From contig JAMPXW010000001.1 of the NCBI GenBank assembly GCA_023701005.1, forward strand, positions 99,769-143,842: a stretch of 44,074 nt of DNA. The letters are read 5' to 3'. The position numbers and the translations under genes were made by a program. Source of the DNA: Burkholderiales bacterium (GTDB lineage Bacteria > Patescibacteriota > Minisyncoccia > Phycocordibacterales > UBA9973). The notes beneath the pieces were generated by a model, which searched no databases, was not told the origin of the DNA, and saw only the letters and a program-made list of their open reading frames with translations. Shown in pieces: positions 16,881-24,755 of the stretch; within the stretch, counting starts at the first letter, position 1, and the number at the start of each line of letters is the position of its first letter.

Positions 16881-16884
16881 ATAT

Positions 16885-18726
16885 ATGGGAATATTTGATA
16901 AATTATTAGGTAAAAATACAACAAATAATGAAGAAGTGCGTGCTTCTGTTTTGGCTGTGCTTCCTGAAGAGATATATGAATCAGCCAAACTAGAACTCCA
17001 AGACATCGTCGCTCCTTCTGCTCTCAAAATAGAATCAAAATCAATAAATTTAGGAGACAAAATAGCTCGTACTTTTTTTATAATATCTTATCCAAGATTT
17101 TTGACTGACAATTGGTTTTCTCCAATAATAAATCTCGATAAAGTTTTTGATGTTTCAATATTTGTACATCCGATAGATACTTCTCTGGCATTAAGACAAT
17201 TTCAAAAGAAGGTCGCTGAAGTTCAAAGCCAAATAAGCGTACGAGAAAGCAAAGGAATGGTTAGAGACCCTATGCTCGACACAGCTTATCAAGACTTAGA
17301 AGGGTTACGTGATAATCTCATTCAAGCTCAACAAAAAATGTTTGATGTGAGTATATACATCACCATATATGCAGACAATGAACTAGAGCTTTTCAAAGTT
17401 GAAAACGAAGTAAAATCTATTTTGGAATCTAAATTAATATATATAAAACCAGCATTATTCCAACAAGAAGATGGTTTCAAAAGCGTGATGCCTCTCGGCA
17501 ATGACATTTTGGATATTCACCAAAAATTAAATTCTGAGCCTTTGTCTAGTGTATTTCCTTTTATATCTTTCGACCTAACTTCTGATAATGGAATACTTTA
17601 TGGAGTAAACAGGCACAATTCTAGTCTCGTCATTTTTGATAGATTCTCTCTTGAAAACTACAATTCTGTTACATTTGCCAAATCTGGTTCTGGTAAAAGT
17701 TATGCAACAAAATTAGAAATATTAAGATCTCTAATGTTTGATGTAGATGTGATAGTGATAGACCCAGAAAGAGAATATGAATATTTGGCGGAAGCCGTCG
17801 GTGGAAGATACTTTAATATTTCTCTTTCTTCAGATCACCACATCAATCCTTTTGACTTGCCTGTGCCTCGTGAAGACGAATCCACAGAAGATGTTTTAAG
17901 ATCAAACATAATAAATCTAGTAGGATTATTCAGGCTCATGCTCGGAGGCCTGACACCAGAAGAAGATTCTATGGTAGATCGTGCCATTTCCGAAACTTAT
18001 GCTATCAAAGACATCACCCCCGATTCTGATTTCACAAACATAGAACCTCCTCTTCTTTCTGATTTTGAAATGGTATTAGCAGGGATGGAAGGAAGTGATT
18101 CTGTAATGCAAAGATTGGTAAAATATACAAAAGGTTCTTGGTCTACTTTCTTGAACAGACCTTCTAATGTAGATATCAATAAAAAATTCGTAGTATTTTC
18201 TGTTAGAGACATGGAAGATGAACTGAAACCCGTGGCTATGTATATTGTCATGCACTATATATGGATAACTGTTCGTAAAAACCTCAAAAAACGCCTTCTC
18301 GTTGTAGATGAGGCTTGGTGGATGATGAAATCAGAAGATACTGCTTCTTTCTTGTATTCTATAGCCAAAAGAGGTAGAAAGTACTATCTCGGACTCTCTA
18401 CTATCACTCAAGACGCTGCAGACTTCATGAAATCTCCCTATGGTGTACCTATCGTGACAAACTCTTCTATACAGCTTTTATTAAAACAATCACCCACGAC
18501 AATAGACGTTTTACAAAAAACTTTTAATCTTACTGATGAAGAAAAATATTTACTTCTAGAGTCAGGGGTAGGGGAAGGAATATTCTTTGCTGGATTAAAA
18601 CATGTCGCTATAAAAGTCATTTCTTCTTATACCGAAGATCAAATAATCACTTCAGACCCATCTCAAATACTATCAATCAAAAAAGCAAAAGAAGATCTAG
18701 AAAAACTGGAGGTTGAAGGGAAATAA
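16885..18726 (+). CDS. virB4: VirB4-family type IV secretion ATPase
   Basis: 613 residues. The ATPase energises assembly of the type IV channel or pilus at the inner membrane. Walker A SGSGKS with the lysine at residue 271, followed by YATKLEILRSL, and Walker B RLLVVDEAWW (Asp475, Glu476) are clear. VIDPEREYEYLAEAVGG and YYLGLSTITQDAADF are typical VirB4/TraC segments. The first 240 residues include a coiled-coil-like FQKKVAEVQSQI region. Upstream partner domain and PrgI are immediately adjacent. No VirD4-type coupling ATPase is visible in the window. Confidence 0.93.
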   Translation: MGIFDKLLGKNTTNNEEVRASVLAVLPEEIYESAKLELQDIVAPSALKIESKSINLGDKIARTFFIISYPRFLTDNWFSPIINLDKVFDVSIFVHPIDTSLALRQFQKKVAEVQSQISVRESKGMVRDPMLDTAYQDLEGLRDNLIQAQQKMFDVSIYITIYADNELELFKVENEVKSILESKLIYIKPALFQQEDGFKSVMPLGNDILDIHQKLNSEPLSSVFPFISFDLTSDNGILYGVNRHNSSLVIFDRFSLENYNSVTFAKSGSGKSYATKLEILRSLMFDVDVIVIDPEREYEYLAEAVGGRYFNISLSSDHHINPFDLPVPREDESTEDVLRSNIINLVGLFRLMLGGLTPEEDSMVDRAISETYAIKDITPDSDFTNIEPPLLSDFEMVLAGMEGSDSVMQRLVKYTKGSWSTFLNRPSNVDINKKFVVFSVRDMEDELKPVAMYIVMHYIWITVRKNLKKRLLVVDEAWWMMKSEDTASFLYSIAKRGRKYYLGLSTITQDAADFMKSPYGVPIVTNSSIQLLLKQSPTTIDVLQKTFNLTDEEKYLLLESGVGEGIFFAGLKHVAIKVISSYTEDQIITSDPSQILSIKKAKEDLEKLEVEGK

Positions 18727-18753
18727 ACACTAGGCATTAGGCTTTAGCTGATA

Positions 18754-18759
18754 TATAAT
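18754..18759 (+). promoter_or_regulatory. -10 box of the gene at 18767 (leaderless)
   Basis: TATAAT with 7 nt between it and ATG 18767. This suggests a second transcription unit within the secretion cluster. Confidence 0.5.
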
Positions 18760-18766
18760 TAAAGAA

Positions 18767-19747
18767 ATGCAGAGAAAATTTATACTATACATATTAGTAT
18801 TCGTAATGGCTTTCATGGCCTCTTTTGCCAATGCTCAAATTAGGAATACGGACATCGTACTCTCTATAACACCAACAAATACACTTCCTAATCAAAATGT
18901 ATCTGCAAAACTTAGCAGTTATGTTGTTGACTTAGATAAATCAAACATATCTTGGTCTATCGATGATGCAGAAATGAGCAATGGAATAGGCAAGAAATCT
19001 TTTTCTTTCAGAACGAAGGAATCCGGTTCTCAACTGATGCTATCTGTAAACATTGAAACAGCAGACGGGCAAAATTTATCAAAAACAATGACAATAATTC
19101 CAACTGATGTAGATATATTATGGGAAGCTCATGATGCTTATGTGCCACCATTTTACAAAGGAAAAGCTTTGGCTCCTTCGCAGGGTGAATTTAAAATAGT
19201 TCCCATTCCAAACATAATAAATCAAACAGGGAAGGTAAACACAAACAACTTATCTTATACATGGAAAAAGGATGGCAAGGTCCAATCCATCTCTTCTGGT
19301 TGGGGTAAAAATTATTTCATATTTAGAAATAGTTATTTAGACAAGGTAAATAATATTGAGGTAAAAATTTCTGACATCACTGGCAACACTACAGCGATAG
19401 GTAAAATAAATTTAAATACTACAAAACCAAAAATACTTTTTTATGAAAATGATCCATCTTTGGGAGTAAAATGGGAAAAATCTATAAATGATAACTTATC
19501 TATAAACAAAGAGGGGGGAATGATCACAGCAGAACCTTATTTCTTTTCACCAAAAGATATAAATTCAAAACAATTGAATTTTGATTGGTATATAAATAAA
19601 AGTAAAATATCTACACCTGAGCCCAAAAACACTCTTTCAGTAAAAGGAGAAGAAGGTAAATCTGGGAGTGCAGCCATAAAACTGATTATCAATAATGTAG
19701 ATACGATTTTCCAAACAATGGAAAAACAAATCAATGTATCATTCTAA
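18767..19747 (+). CDS. Exported protein with Ig-like beta domains, secretion cluster
   Basis: 326 residues with a clean signal peptide (QRKFILYILVFVMAFMASFANAQ, cut near residue 24). The mature protein is rich in beta strands with repeating patterns that look like bacterial Ig or PKD-type domains: NTLPNQNVSAKLSSYVVDLD with ISWSIDD near the start, and NLSYTWKKDGKV and FDWYINKSKI with the same W-x-hydrophobic-D/N-x-G/K layout further on, suggesting three related domains. Its stop lies one base before the next gene's likely start. No catalytic motifs are seen. A periplasmic or surface structural part of the machine is inferred. Confidence 0.72.
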   Translation: MQRKFILYILVFVMAFMASFANAQIRNTDIVLSITPTNTLPNQNVSAKLSSYVVDLDKSNISWSIDDAEMSNGIGKKSFSFRTKESGSQLMLSVNIETADGQNLSKTMTIIPTDVDILWEAHDAYVPPFYKGKALAPSQGEFKIVPIPNIINQTGKVNTNNLSYTWKKDGKVQSISSGWGKNYFIFRNSYLDKVNNIEVKISDITGNTTAIGKINLNTTKPKILFYENDPSLGVKWEKSINDNLSINKEGGMITAEPYFFSPKDINSKQLNFDWYINKSKISTPEPKNTLSVKGEEGKSGSAAIKLIINNVDTIFQTMEKQINVSF

Positions 19748-19748
19748 T

Positions 19749-21233
19749 ATGAAAAATAATTTCAAAAAAATAATAGCTTCAACTTATTTATTTGCAATAC
19801 TTTTTGGATTATTTTTACCTTTTAATTATAGTTTCGGACAAAGTCCAAGTAATCGTTTGGTAATCTCAGCTGAAAAATTAAACATAAAAGCAGAAGAAAG
19901 TGTTTTAATATCAGCCAAAACATACAATCTTGGGAACAAATTAGTTATTTTTAAAATATCTCCAAATCAAGGATTATCTATAGGATCTTGTACAACAGGG
20001 GAAGTAGGCTCTGATTACATATCGTCATGCCAAACAACCCTGAAAACTACAAAAGATGCTAATGGAACATTCATAATAACTGCATCTACTAATTATAATG
20101 GAACATTAAACTCAGCAAATAAAATTGAATTAAAGATAGAAAAAGGCTTAACAACAATAGTGTGTAAGGAACCACAAATATTAAACGAAAAAAAAGACGC
20201 CTGCATAACACCACCAGTAACGACACCACCAAACACTCTTCCAGGTGGAAACAATGCAGGCACATCAAGCACAGCGAAAGACACAGATGTTATTTATGAA
20301 CCATTAGCGCCATTACCAGGGGATGGTGGTGTATTACAAAAAGAAATAAATACACAAGAAGATTGTGCTTTCGGAAAATATCTAAACATAATAATTAAAT
20401 TAATAATTGGTATCTCTGCTGTGCTAGCAATGGTTATGATAACGATGGGGGGTATAGAATACATGACCAGTGAATTAGTTTCAGAAAAATCTGCAGGCAA
20501 AGATACTATTCAAAATGCAATTTTAGGATTATTAATAGCCTTGGGTTCTTATTTAATATTAAATACCATAAATCCCCAACTACTTAATGTATGTTTAGAT
20601 AAATTACCAACAGCAGAAATTACAATAATAGAAAATTTCGAAGCCAGTGGTGCGTTAACTTTTGATGGAACACCAATAAAAGTTAATTTTAACAAAGAAG
20701 CCTATCCTTCTGCAAAAATAGCAGAACAAAAAACTGGTGTTAGTAAATCTTTAATTTTAGCTATATTTGCACAAGAAACAAATAATGGAGCTAATACCGG
20801 CGGTTGTAATTATACAAATGCAAATATGAGCCCAGGTGAACTAATAGCTTTAAAAGAAATTACCAGTGACTGGGCTACTGTGAAAATGTCATGTAGTGGC
20901 GGAGGAAGCAGCCATGGTGGAGCTATTGGACTTACTCAATTTCTCCCATCTACATGGAAACAATTTAGGGGAGAAGCAGAAAAACTCTTAGGCCATAGAC
21001 CAAATGCATGGAACATCGGAGATGCTTTAATGATGACCGCATTAAAGTTAAAAAGTAATAATGGTATAAAAGACCCAGAAGGTGCTGCTTGTAAATACTT
21101 CGGCAGTTGTAATGTGACTATAAGTTGTGGAAATAATAAAAAAGGAACATATGGACAATGTGTCATGGGTAAAAAATTAAGCATAGAGCAACAAATATCT
21201 GACGCAATTAAAAAAGGTGAAATAACTCCATAA
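19749..21233 (+). CDS. Exported fusion: N-terminal domain, VirB2/TrbC-like membrane pair, C-terminal lytic transglycosylase
   Basis: 494 residues from ATG 19749, which directly starts a signal peptide (KNNFKKIIASTYLFAILFGL). The upstream ATG at 19734 overlaps the previous gene and is less likely. An N-terminal beta domain with Cys pairs (about 30-140) and a Pro/Thr linker precede two hydrophobic helices (about 210-270) separated by a short charged loop: IIIKLIIGISAVLAMVMITM and AILGLLIALGSYLIL. This is the layout of VirB2/TrbC pilin-like proteins. The C-terminal 170 residues are a goose-type/SLT-like lytic transglycosylase: AIFAQETN with predicted catalytic Glu343, then GGAIGLTQFLPSTW. It would open peptidoglycan for the secretion channel, a VirB1-like role physically joined to a VirB2-like part. 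Confidence 0.8.
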   Translation: MKNNFKKIIASTYLFAILFGLFLPFNYSFGQSPSNRLVISAEKLNIKAEESVLISAKTYNLGNKLVIFKISPNQGLSIGSCTTGEVGSDYISSCQTTLKTTKDANGTFIITASTNYNGTLNSANKIELKIEKGLTTIVCKEPQILNEKKDACITPPVTTPPNTLPGGNNAGTSSTAKDTDVIYEPLAPLPGDGGVLQKEINTQEDCAFGKYLNIIIKLIIGISAVLAMVMITMGGIEYMTSELVSEKSAGKDTIQNAILGLLIALGSYLILNTINPQLLNVCLDKLPTAEITIIENFEASGALTFDGTPIKVNFNKEAYPSAKIAEQKTGVSKSLILAIFAQETNNGANTGGCNYTNANMSPGELIALKEITSDWATVKMSCSGGGSSHGGAIGLTQFLPSTWKQFRGEAEKLLGHRPNAWNIGDALMMTALKLKSNNGIKDPEGAACKYFGSCNVTISCGNNKKGTYGQCVMGKKLSIEQQISDAIKKGEITP

Positions 21234-21241
21234 ATAATAAT

Positions 21242-22495
21242 ATGTCAAAAAGAAATCTTATATTAATGATAATAGTTCTCATAATAATAGTAGCTACTTT
21301 GTTCGGTTATTTTTATATGTATCAACCACAAGCAAAGACAGGGGAGAATGTAGAAGGAACAAATTTCTTTGCTGATTTTCTGCCATTTGGAAAAAGCAAA
21401 ACTACAACAAACACAAATACTGAAACACCAGCAGATATTTCTGGCTTTGTACCTGAAGAAAATCAAACAAAAGATTCTAATTTAAATAAGATATCTAGTT
21501 TTCCAATCGCTGGTTATGGAATATTTATGAAAGAAAAAAATGCAGGAGAATATGCTCCAGCACTAAGGTATGTAAATAAAGCAAACGGAAATATCTATCA
21601 AACCTTCGCTCATGAAATAGACGAAAGAAAATTTTCATCTACTATTATTCCCAAGGTCCACGAAGCTTTCTTTGGCAACAAAGGAGAATCTGTCGTAATG
21701 CGTTATCTAAAAACAGACGGAAAAACAATCGAGACTTTTGTCGGAGCCTTAGAAAAAGAATATTTCGGAGCTGATTCAATAGGAACAAACGATGTAAAAG
21801 GTTCTTTTTTACCAGAAAACATATCTGACATAAGTGTCTCTCCTGATTTATCTAAAATATTTTATCTATTTGAAAGCAATGATAGCGTCATAGGGGTTTC
21901 ATATTCACTACAAACAAACTCTAAAACACAAATCTTTGATTCTCCTTTCACTGAATGGCTCTCTTTTTGGCCAAACAGTAAAATGATAACCGTCACAACA
22001 AAACCTTCATATAATGTCCCTGGTTATTCTTATATAATAAATCCTGAGAGAAAAGATTTTAATAAAATAGTAGGAGAAATAAAAGGTCTTACAACGCTTG
22101 CAAGCCCAAATGGGAAGTCGATGCTATATTCTGATAACAATTTATCACTAAGTATATTAGATATAGAAAATAAAAATACAAACTCAATAGGGATAAAAAC
22201 ACTTCCTGAAAAATGTATCTGGACTAAAACAAGTGACACAATATATTGTGCAGTCCCAAAATACTTAGAACAATCTCAATATCCTGATTCTTGGTATCAA
22301 GGAGAAATATCTTTTTCTGATCAAATATGGAAAGTAGATGTGGCAACAGGAAATACAACTTTGTTGTTAGACCCTATAACATCCACAAACGGAGAAGAAG
22401 TAGATGCTATCAAGCTTGGCTTAGATGAAAATGAAGACTATTTATTTTTTGTAAACAAAAAAGATTCTTATCTTTGGGAGCTAAAACTAAAATAA
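21242..22495 (+). CDS. Membrane-anchored protein with beta-propeller-like ectodomain, last gene of the secretion cluster
   Basis: 417 residues. An N-terminal transmembrane anchor (residues about 5-28, NLILMIIVLIIIVATLFGYF) is followed by a Thr/Asn-rich linker and a beta-rich domain from about residue 85. Repeated four-strand-like units such as DISVSPDLSKIFYLF, LASPNGKSMLYSDN and LGLDENEDYLFFVN resemble TolB/WD40-like propeller blades (S-P-D/N-G-K pattern). No enzymatic motif is seen. It follows the transglycosylase gene by 8 bases and ends where element C1 begins. Role unknown; possibly a scaffold or surface receptor. Confidence 0.72.
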   Translation: MSKRNLILMIIVLIIIVATLFGYFYMYQPQAKTGENVEGTNFFADFLPFGKSKTTTNTNTETPADISGFVPEENQTKDSNLNKISSFPIAGYGIFMKEKNAGEYAPALRYVNKANGNIYQTFAHEIDERKFSSTIIPKVHEAFFGNKGESVVMRYLKTDGKTIETFVGALEKEYFGADSIGTNDVKGSFLPENISDISVSPDLSKIFYLFESNDSVIGVSYSLQTNSKTQIFDSPFTEWLSFWPNSKMITVTTKPSYNVPGYSYIINPERKDFNKIVGEIKGLTTLASPNGKSMLYSDNNLSLSILDIENKNTNSIGIKTLPEKCIWTKTSDTIYCAVPKYLEQSQYPDSWYQGEISFSDQIWKVDVATGNTTLLLDPITSTNGEEVDAIKLGLDENEDYLFFVNKKDSYLWELKLK

Positions 22496-22496
22496 A

Positions 22497-22583
22497 ATTC
22501 CCCTCTTGAGGGGTGGCTCGTTTACGAGACGGGGTGGAAAATTCATCCACCTCTCTCTAAAGGGTACTCATCAAGAGGAGAAT
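22497..22583 (+). repeat. Palindromic element C1 filling the convergent gap before jag
   Basis: Arms attcccctcttga (22497-22509) and tcaagaggagaat (22571-22583) pair with one mismatch. Inner inverted repeats ggtgga/tccacc and ctcg/cgag are present. It matches the reverse complement of 40998-41080 in uvrB: the last 45 bases agree at 38 positions. It occupies essentially the whole gap between two convergent genes, so it may serve as a bidirectional terminator. Confidence 0.88.
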
Positions 22584-23092
22584 TATATTGCACCTATGTA
22601 TTTAATAACTACTCTACGAGAAGGTCCTTCACCTTGTGATTCTGTTTTTATATCTGTGGCATCTGATAAAAATTCATGGACTATTCTGCGTTCAAAAGCT
22701 GTCATAGGATCAATCTCTATATTTGATTTAAAATATCTAGCTCTTTCTGCCATCATGTGTGCTATCGCGTGTATACTTTCAACCTTCTTTTTTTGAAAAC
22801 CATTTATATCTATCAATATCCCTAAACCTTCTTGTTTTTCTCCTTGTTCTAAGCTGGAAGGATTTTTAGTTTCAATCATTCTGCGGGCAATATGATTTAT
22901 AGCAGAAAGTGCTTCACCTCCTCTTTCCCAAAAATAATGAGGTTGGCTTACTTCTACAGAAAACCAAACAGTTTTATCTCCATTTGACTTAAAAGAAGAT
23001 GGTTTATCTTCATCAACAGAAATTTTACTTACGTTTACGGTTGTTTTCTCTATTAATTCCTTTATTAAGTTTTGCATTTCTTCTTTGTTCAT
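22583..23092 (-). CDS. jag: Jag/KhpB-type RNA-binding protein (KH and R3H domains)
   Basis: 169 residues. The C-terminal R3H region PMTAFERRIVHEFLSDATDI followed by EGEGPSRRVVIKY-like residues (GEGPSRRVVI) matches Jag/EloR/KhpB, an RNA-binding protein linked to cell wall growth control and usually encoded after yidC. The central part (EALSAINHIARRMIE, GILIDINGFQKKK) corresponds to the KH domain. The N-terminal Jag_N extension of Firmicutes proteins is absent. It starts 7 bases after yidC and is probably in the rpmH-rnpA-yidD-yidC operon. Confidence 0.87.
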   Translation of the reverse strand: MNKEEMQNLIKELIEKTTVNVSKISVDEDKPSSFKSNGDKTVWFSVEVSQPHYFWERGGEALSAINHIARRMIETKNPSSLEQGEKQEGLGILIDINGFQKKKVESIHAIAHMMAERARYFKSNIEIDPMTAFERRIVHEFLSDATDIKTESQGEGPSRRVVIKYIGAI

Positions 23093-23099
23093 AAAGTTT

Positions 23100-23828
23100 T
23101 TATTTTATTATCTCTAAAGCAACCTTTCTTTTCTTGTTTGCATACATTTGTTGGCCTATTGCAAATATATTACTCGTAATCCAATATAATGCAACTGCTC
23201 CAGAAACTCTATATGCAATAAAAGCAACTATGAAAGGGAAAACGTACTTCATTTGTGTTTGCATGCTTTGAGTTAAATTATCCTGGAAAGAATTAGATTT
23301 ACTCTCTGAAACAGCTGGCTTAGGCATAAGAATAGCCTGGAAATATTGAGAAACTCCTGCAAGTAAAGCCAGAACCAAACTATGAGTACTAAGATCTAGT
23401 ATACCTAAAAAGACTGTATTTATATATTCTGGAGCTTTTATAAAAGAATAAAGAAGACCATTCTCTAAATTCAAACCTTTAAGAAATACATAATATAAAG
23501 CAAAAATTATAGGAATTTGAACCAAAACCAAAAGACAACCAGAAAAAGGGTTTGTTTTGTGTTGCTTATATAGATCGAAAGTTTGTCTAGCCTGTTCCTC
23601 CTTGCTTGCGCCTCCTTCTTTTATCTTTTTTAGCTCTGGAGCCAATAAATTCATCTTTATCTGACTTTCAATGGACTTTTGAGAAAAAGGAAATAATATC
23701 GCCTTAACTAAAATAGTAAGGATAATGACAGCAATACCAACATCTCCACCAGGAATAATTGAAACTAAAAAAGCCAAAGCATTTAAGAGTGGCTTATATA
23801 AAACTGTATCCCAAATATTTGTTAACAT
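23100..23828 (-). CDS. yidC: YidC/Oxa1-family membrane protein insertase
   Basis: 242 residues. It inserts proteins into the inner membrane, alone or with SecYEG. The five-helix core is visible: IPGGDVGIAVIILTILVKAILFPF, the cytoplasmic hairpin LLAPELKKIKE, PFSGCLLVLVQIPIIFALYY, a third helix near LDLSTHSLVLALLAGVSQY and FPFIVAFIAYRVSGAVALYWITSNIF. The large periplasmic P1 domain of proteobacterial YidC is absent, as in Gram-positive and Patescibacteria forms. The conserved Arg in the first core helix is not obvious; the motif has Lys (ILVKAILFPF), which could replace it. Confidence 0.94.
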   Translation of the reverse strand: MLTNIWDTVLYKPLLNALAFLVSIIPGGDVGIAVIILTILVKAILFPFSQKSIESQIKMNLLAPELKKIKEGGASKEEQARQTFDLYKQHKTNPFSGCLLVLVQIPIIFALYYVFLKGLNLENGLLYSFIKAPEYINTVFLGILDLSTHSLVLALLAGVSQYFQAILMPKPAVSESKSNSFQDNLTQSMQTQMKYVFPFIVAFIAYRVSGAVALYWITSNIFAIGQQMYANKKRKVALEIIK

Positions 23829-23881
23829 CTACTTATTCTATATGAAAACAACCAAAAAAACTAGAGCTTTGCTTTATCTTT

Positions 23882-24124
23882 TTATTTTAACGGATCCATG
23901 TGATTTTTTTGCCATGGATGACAACGCAAAATACGTACAAAACCTAAAAAAAATCCTTTTAAAATACCATATTTTTGAATGGCTTGTTTCGTATACTCTG
24001 AGCAAGTTGGATAAAAAACACATGAATTATTTCTCATCAAACCAAAATATTCTAAAAATCTGCTCAAAAGTTTAGCTATATATTTCTGATAAAAACCAAT
24101 AATTTTTAAAAAGATAAAATTCAT
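23882..24124 (-). CDS. yidD: Membrane protein insertion efficiency factor YidD
   Basis: 80 residues. CVFYPTCSEYTKQAIQKYG, then GFVRILRCHPW, are the family hallmarks (three conserved cysteines). YidD assists YidC-dependent insertion at the inner membrane. It overlaps the rnpA stop by 4 bases in the usual rpmH-rnpA-yidD-yidC order. The 53-base gap before yidC holds no other gene. Confidence 0.94.
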   Translation of the reverse strand: MNFIFLKIIGFYQKYIAKLLSRFLEYFGLMRNNSCVFYPTCSEYTKQAIQKYGILKGFFLGFVRILRCHPWQKNHMDPLK

Positions 24125-24480
24125 ATTTTTTCTAAAATAACCTTTATTTCCTTGTCTAAATTAGAGATGGGATTATTCTTTTTATTTTTTAAACCACCAA
24201 AAATATCTACACTTTTTTTACCAAAAATAAAAACACCCATAATACCAGCAGGCAACAGGTTAAAATAATTTTTTAAAACATAATAACCACGCCTTCTCAA
24301 TAAATTTCTCTCAACCGCTTTTTTTGAAACTGTTTTAGGTGTAATAAAAGATATCCTTTTATTTTTGTTTTTAGATAAAATAAAAAATTTAAAAGTTAAA
24401 TTAGTAGAATTAACAAAATGCCCAGATTTAAATATCTGTTCTATTTGTTTAGTGTTATTTATATTTTCCTTAGGAAGCAT
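24121..24480 (-). CDS. rnpA: Ribonuclease P protein component
   Basis: 119 residues. RnpA binds the catalytic RNA of RNase P, which matures the 5' end of tRNAs. The RNR-type signature reads KKAVERNLLRRRGYYVLKN, preceded by FFILSKNKNKRISFITPK strands typical of the fold. It starts 1 base after rpmH and ends overlapping yidD, so the operon is tightly packed. Confidence 0.94.
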   Translation of the reverse strand: MLPKENINNTKQIEQIFKSGHFVNSTNLTFKFFILSKNKNKRISFITPKTVSKKAVERNLLRRRGYYVLKNYFNLLPAGIMGVFIFGKKSVDIFGGLKNKKNNPISNLDKEIKVILEKI

Positions 24481-24481
24481 A

Positions 24482-24616
24482 TTATACAGAAAGTTTAGCT
24501 CGTCCTTTTCTTCTTCTTCTTAAAAGGACCTTACTGCCTGTTTTACTCTTAGATCTTACTAAAAATCCATGAGCTTTAGCTCTCTTTCTCTTTTTAGGTT
24601 GATATGTTACTGACAT
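24482..24616 (-). CDS. rpmH: 50S ribosomal protein L34
   Basis: 44 residues: starts [18 protein letters not shown] and continues with [21 protein letters not shown], a typical L34 with its Arg/Lys-rich body. It is the first gene of the minus-strand operon and diverges from dnaA, the classical arrangement beside bacterial origins. The promoter 6 nt upstream implies a leaderless mRNA. Confidence 0.96.
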   Translation of the reverse strand: MSVTYQPKKRKRAKAHGFLVRSKSKTGSKVLLRRRRKGRAKLSV

Positions 24617-24622
24617 AAAAAG

Positions 24623-24651
24623 AGTATACCCCAACATTGATTTTAAGTCAA
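24623..24651 (-). promoter_or_regulatory. rpmH promoter, textbook -35/-10, leaderless
   Basis: On the minus strand TTGACT (24651-24646), a 17-nt spacer, TATACT (24628-24623), then 6 nt to the ATG at 24616. It is the best-matched sigma-70-type promoter in the window and fixes the leaderless geometry. Confidence 0.8.
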
Positions 24652-24679
24652 AAAAATAATAATTTATTAAGTAAAATAA

Positions 24680-24699
24680 TTATCAACAGTTTATCAACA
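24680..24699 (+). promoter_or_regulatory. Two DnaA-box-like sites upstream of dnaA
   Basis: TTATCAACA at 24680-24688 and again at 24691-24699, exactly 11 bp apart and in the same orientation. Each differs from TTATCCACA by one base. They lie between the divergent rpmH and dnaA promoters, so autoregulation or origin function is likely. Confidence 0.65.
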
Positions 24700-24741
24700 G
24701 AGTTAATAAGTTTTTTAAAATTGCGTTTATAAATTGTGTAG

Positions 24742-24747
24742 TATAAT
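24742..24747 (+). promoter_or_regulatory. dnaA -10 box (leaderless geometry)
   Basis: TATAAT with 8 nt before the ATG at 24756. The -35 is weak (TTGCGT, 15-nt spacing). Confidence 0.55.
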
Positions 24748-24755
24748 CTCTACCA

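Noticed and set aside
16881-16884. Frameshift splitting virB4
   Set aside because: A normal stop, a new ATG and a domain boundary at the junction fit two genes rather than a broken one.
15741-18766. Similar short stretches with ctaggca in the gaps before 15796 and 18767
   Set aside because: The match is about 10 bases in AT-rich gaps; too short to call a repeat.
22506-22796. 96-residue plus-strand frame starting in element C1
   Set aside because: It begins inside the repeat and runs antisense to jag, which is well conserved.
23725-24075. 116-residue plus-strand frame
   Set aside because: Antisense to the 5' end of yidC and to yidD; no support.
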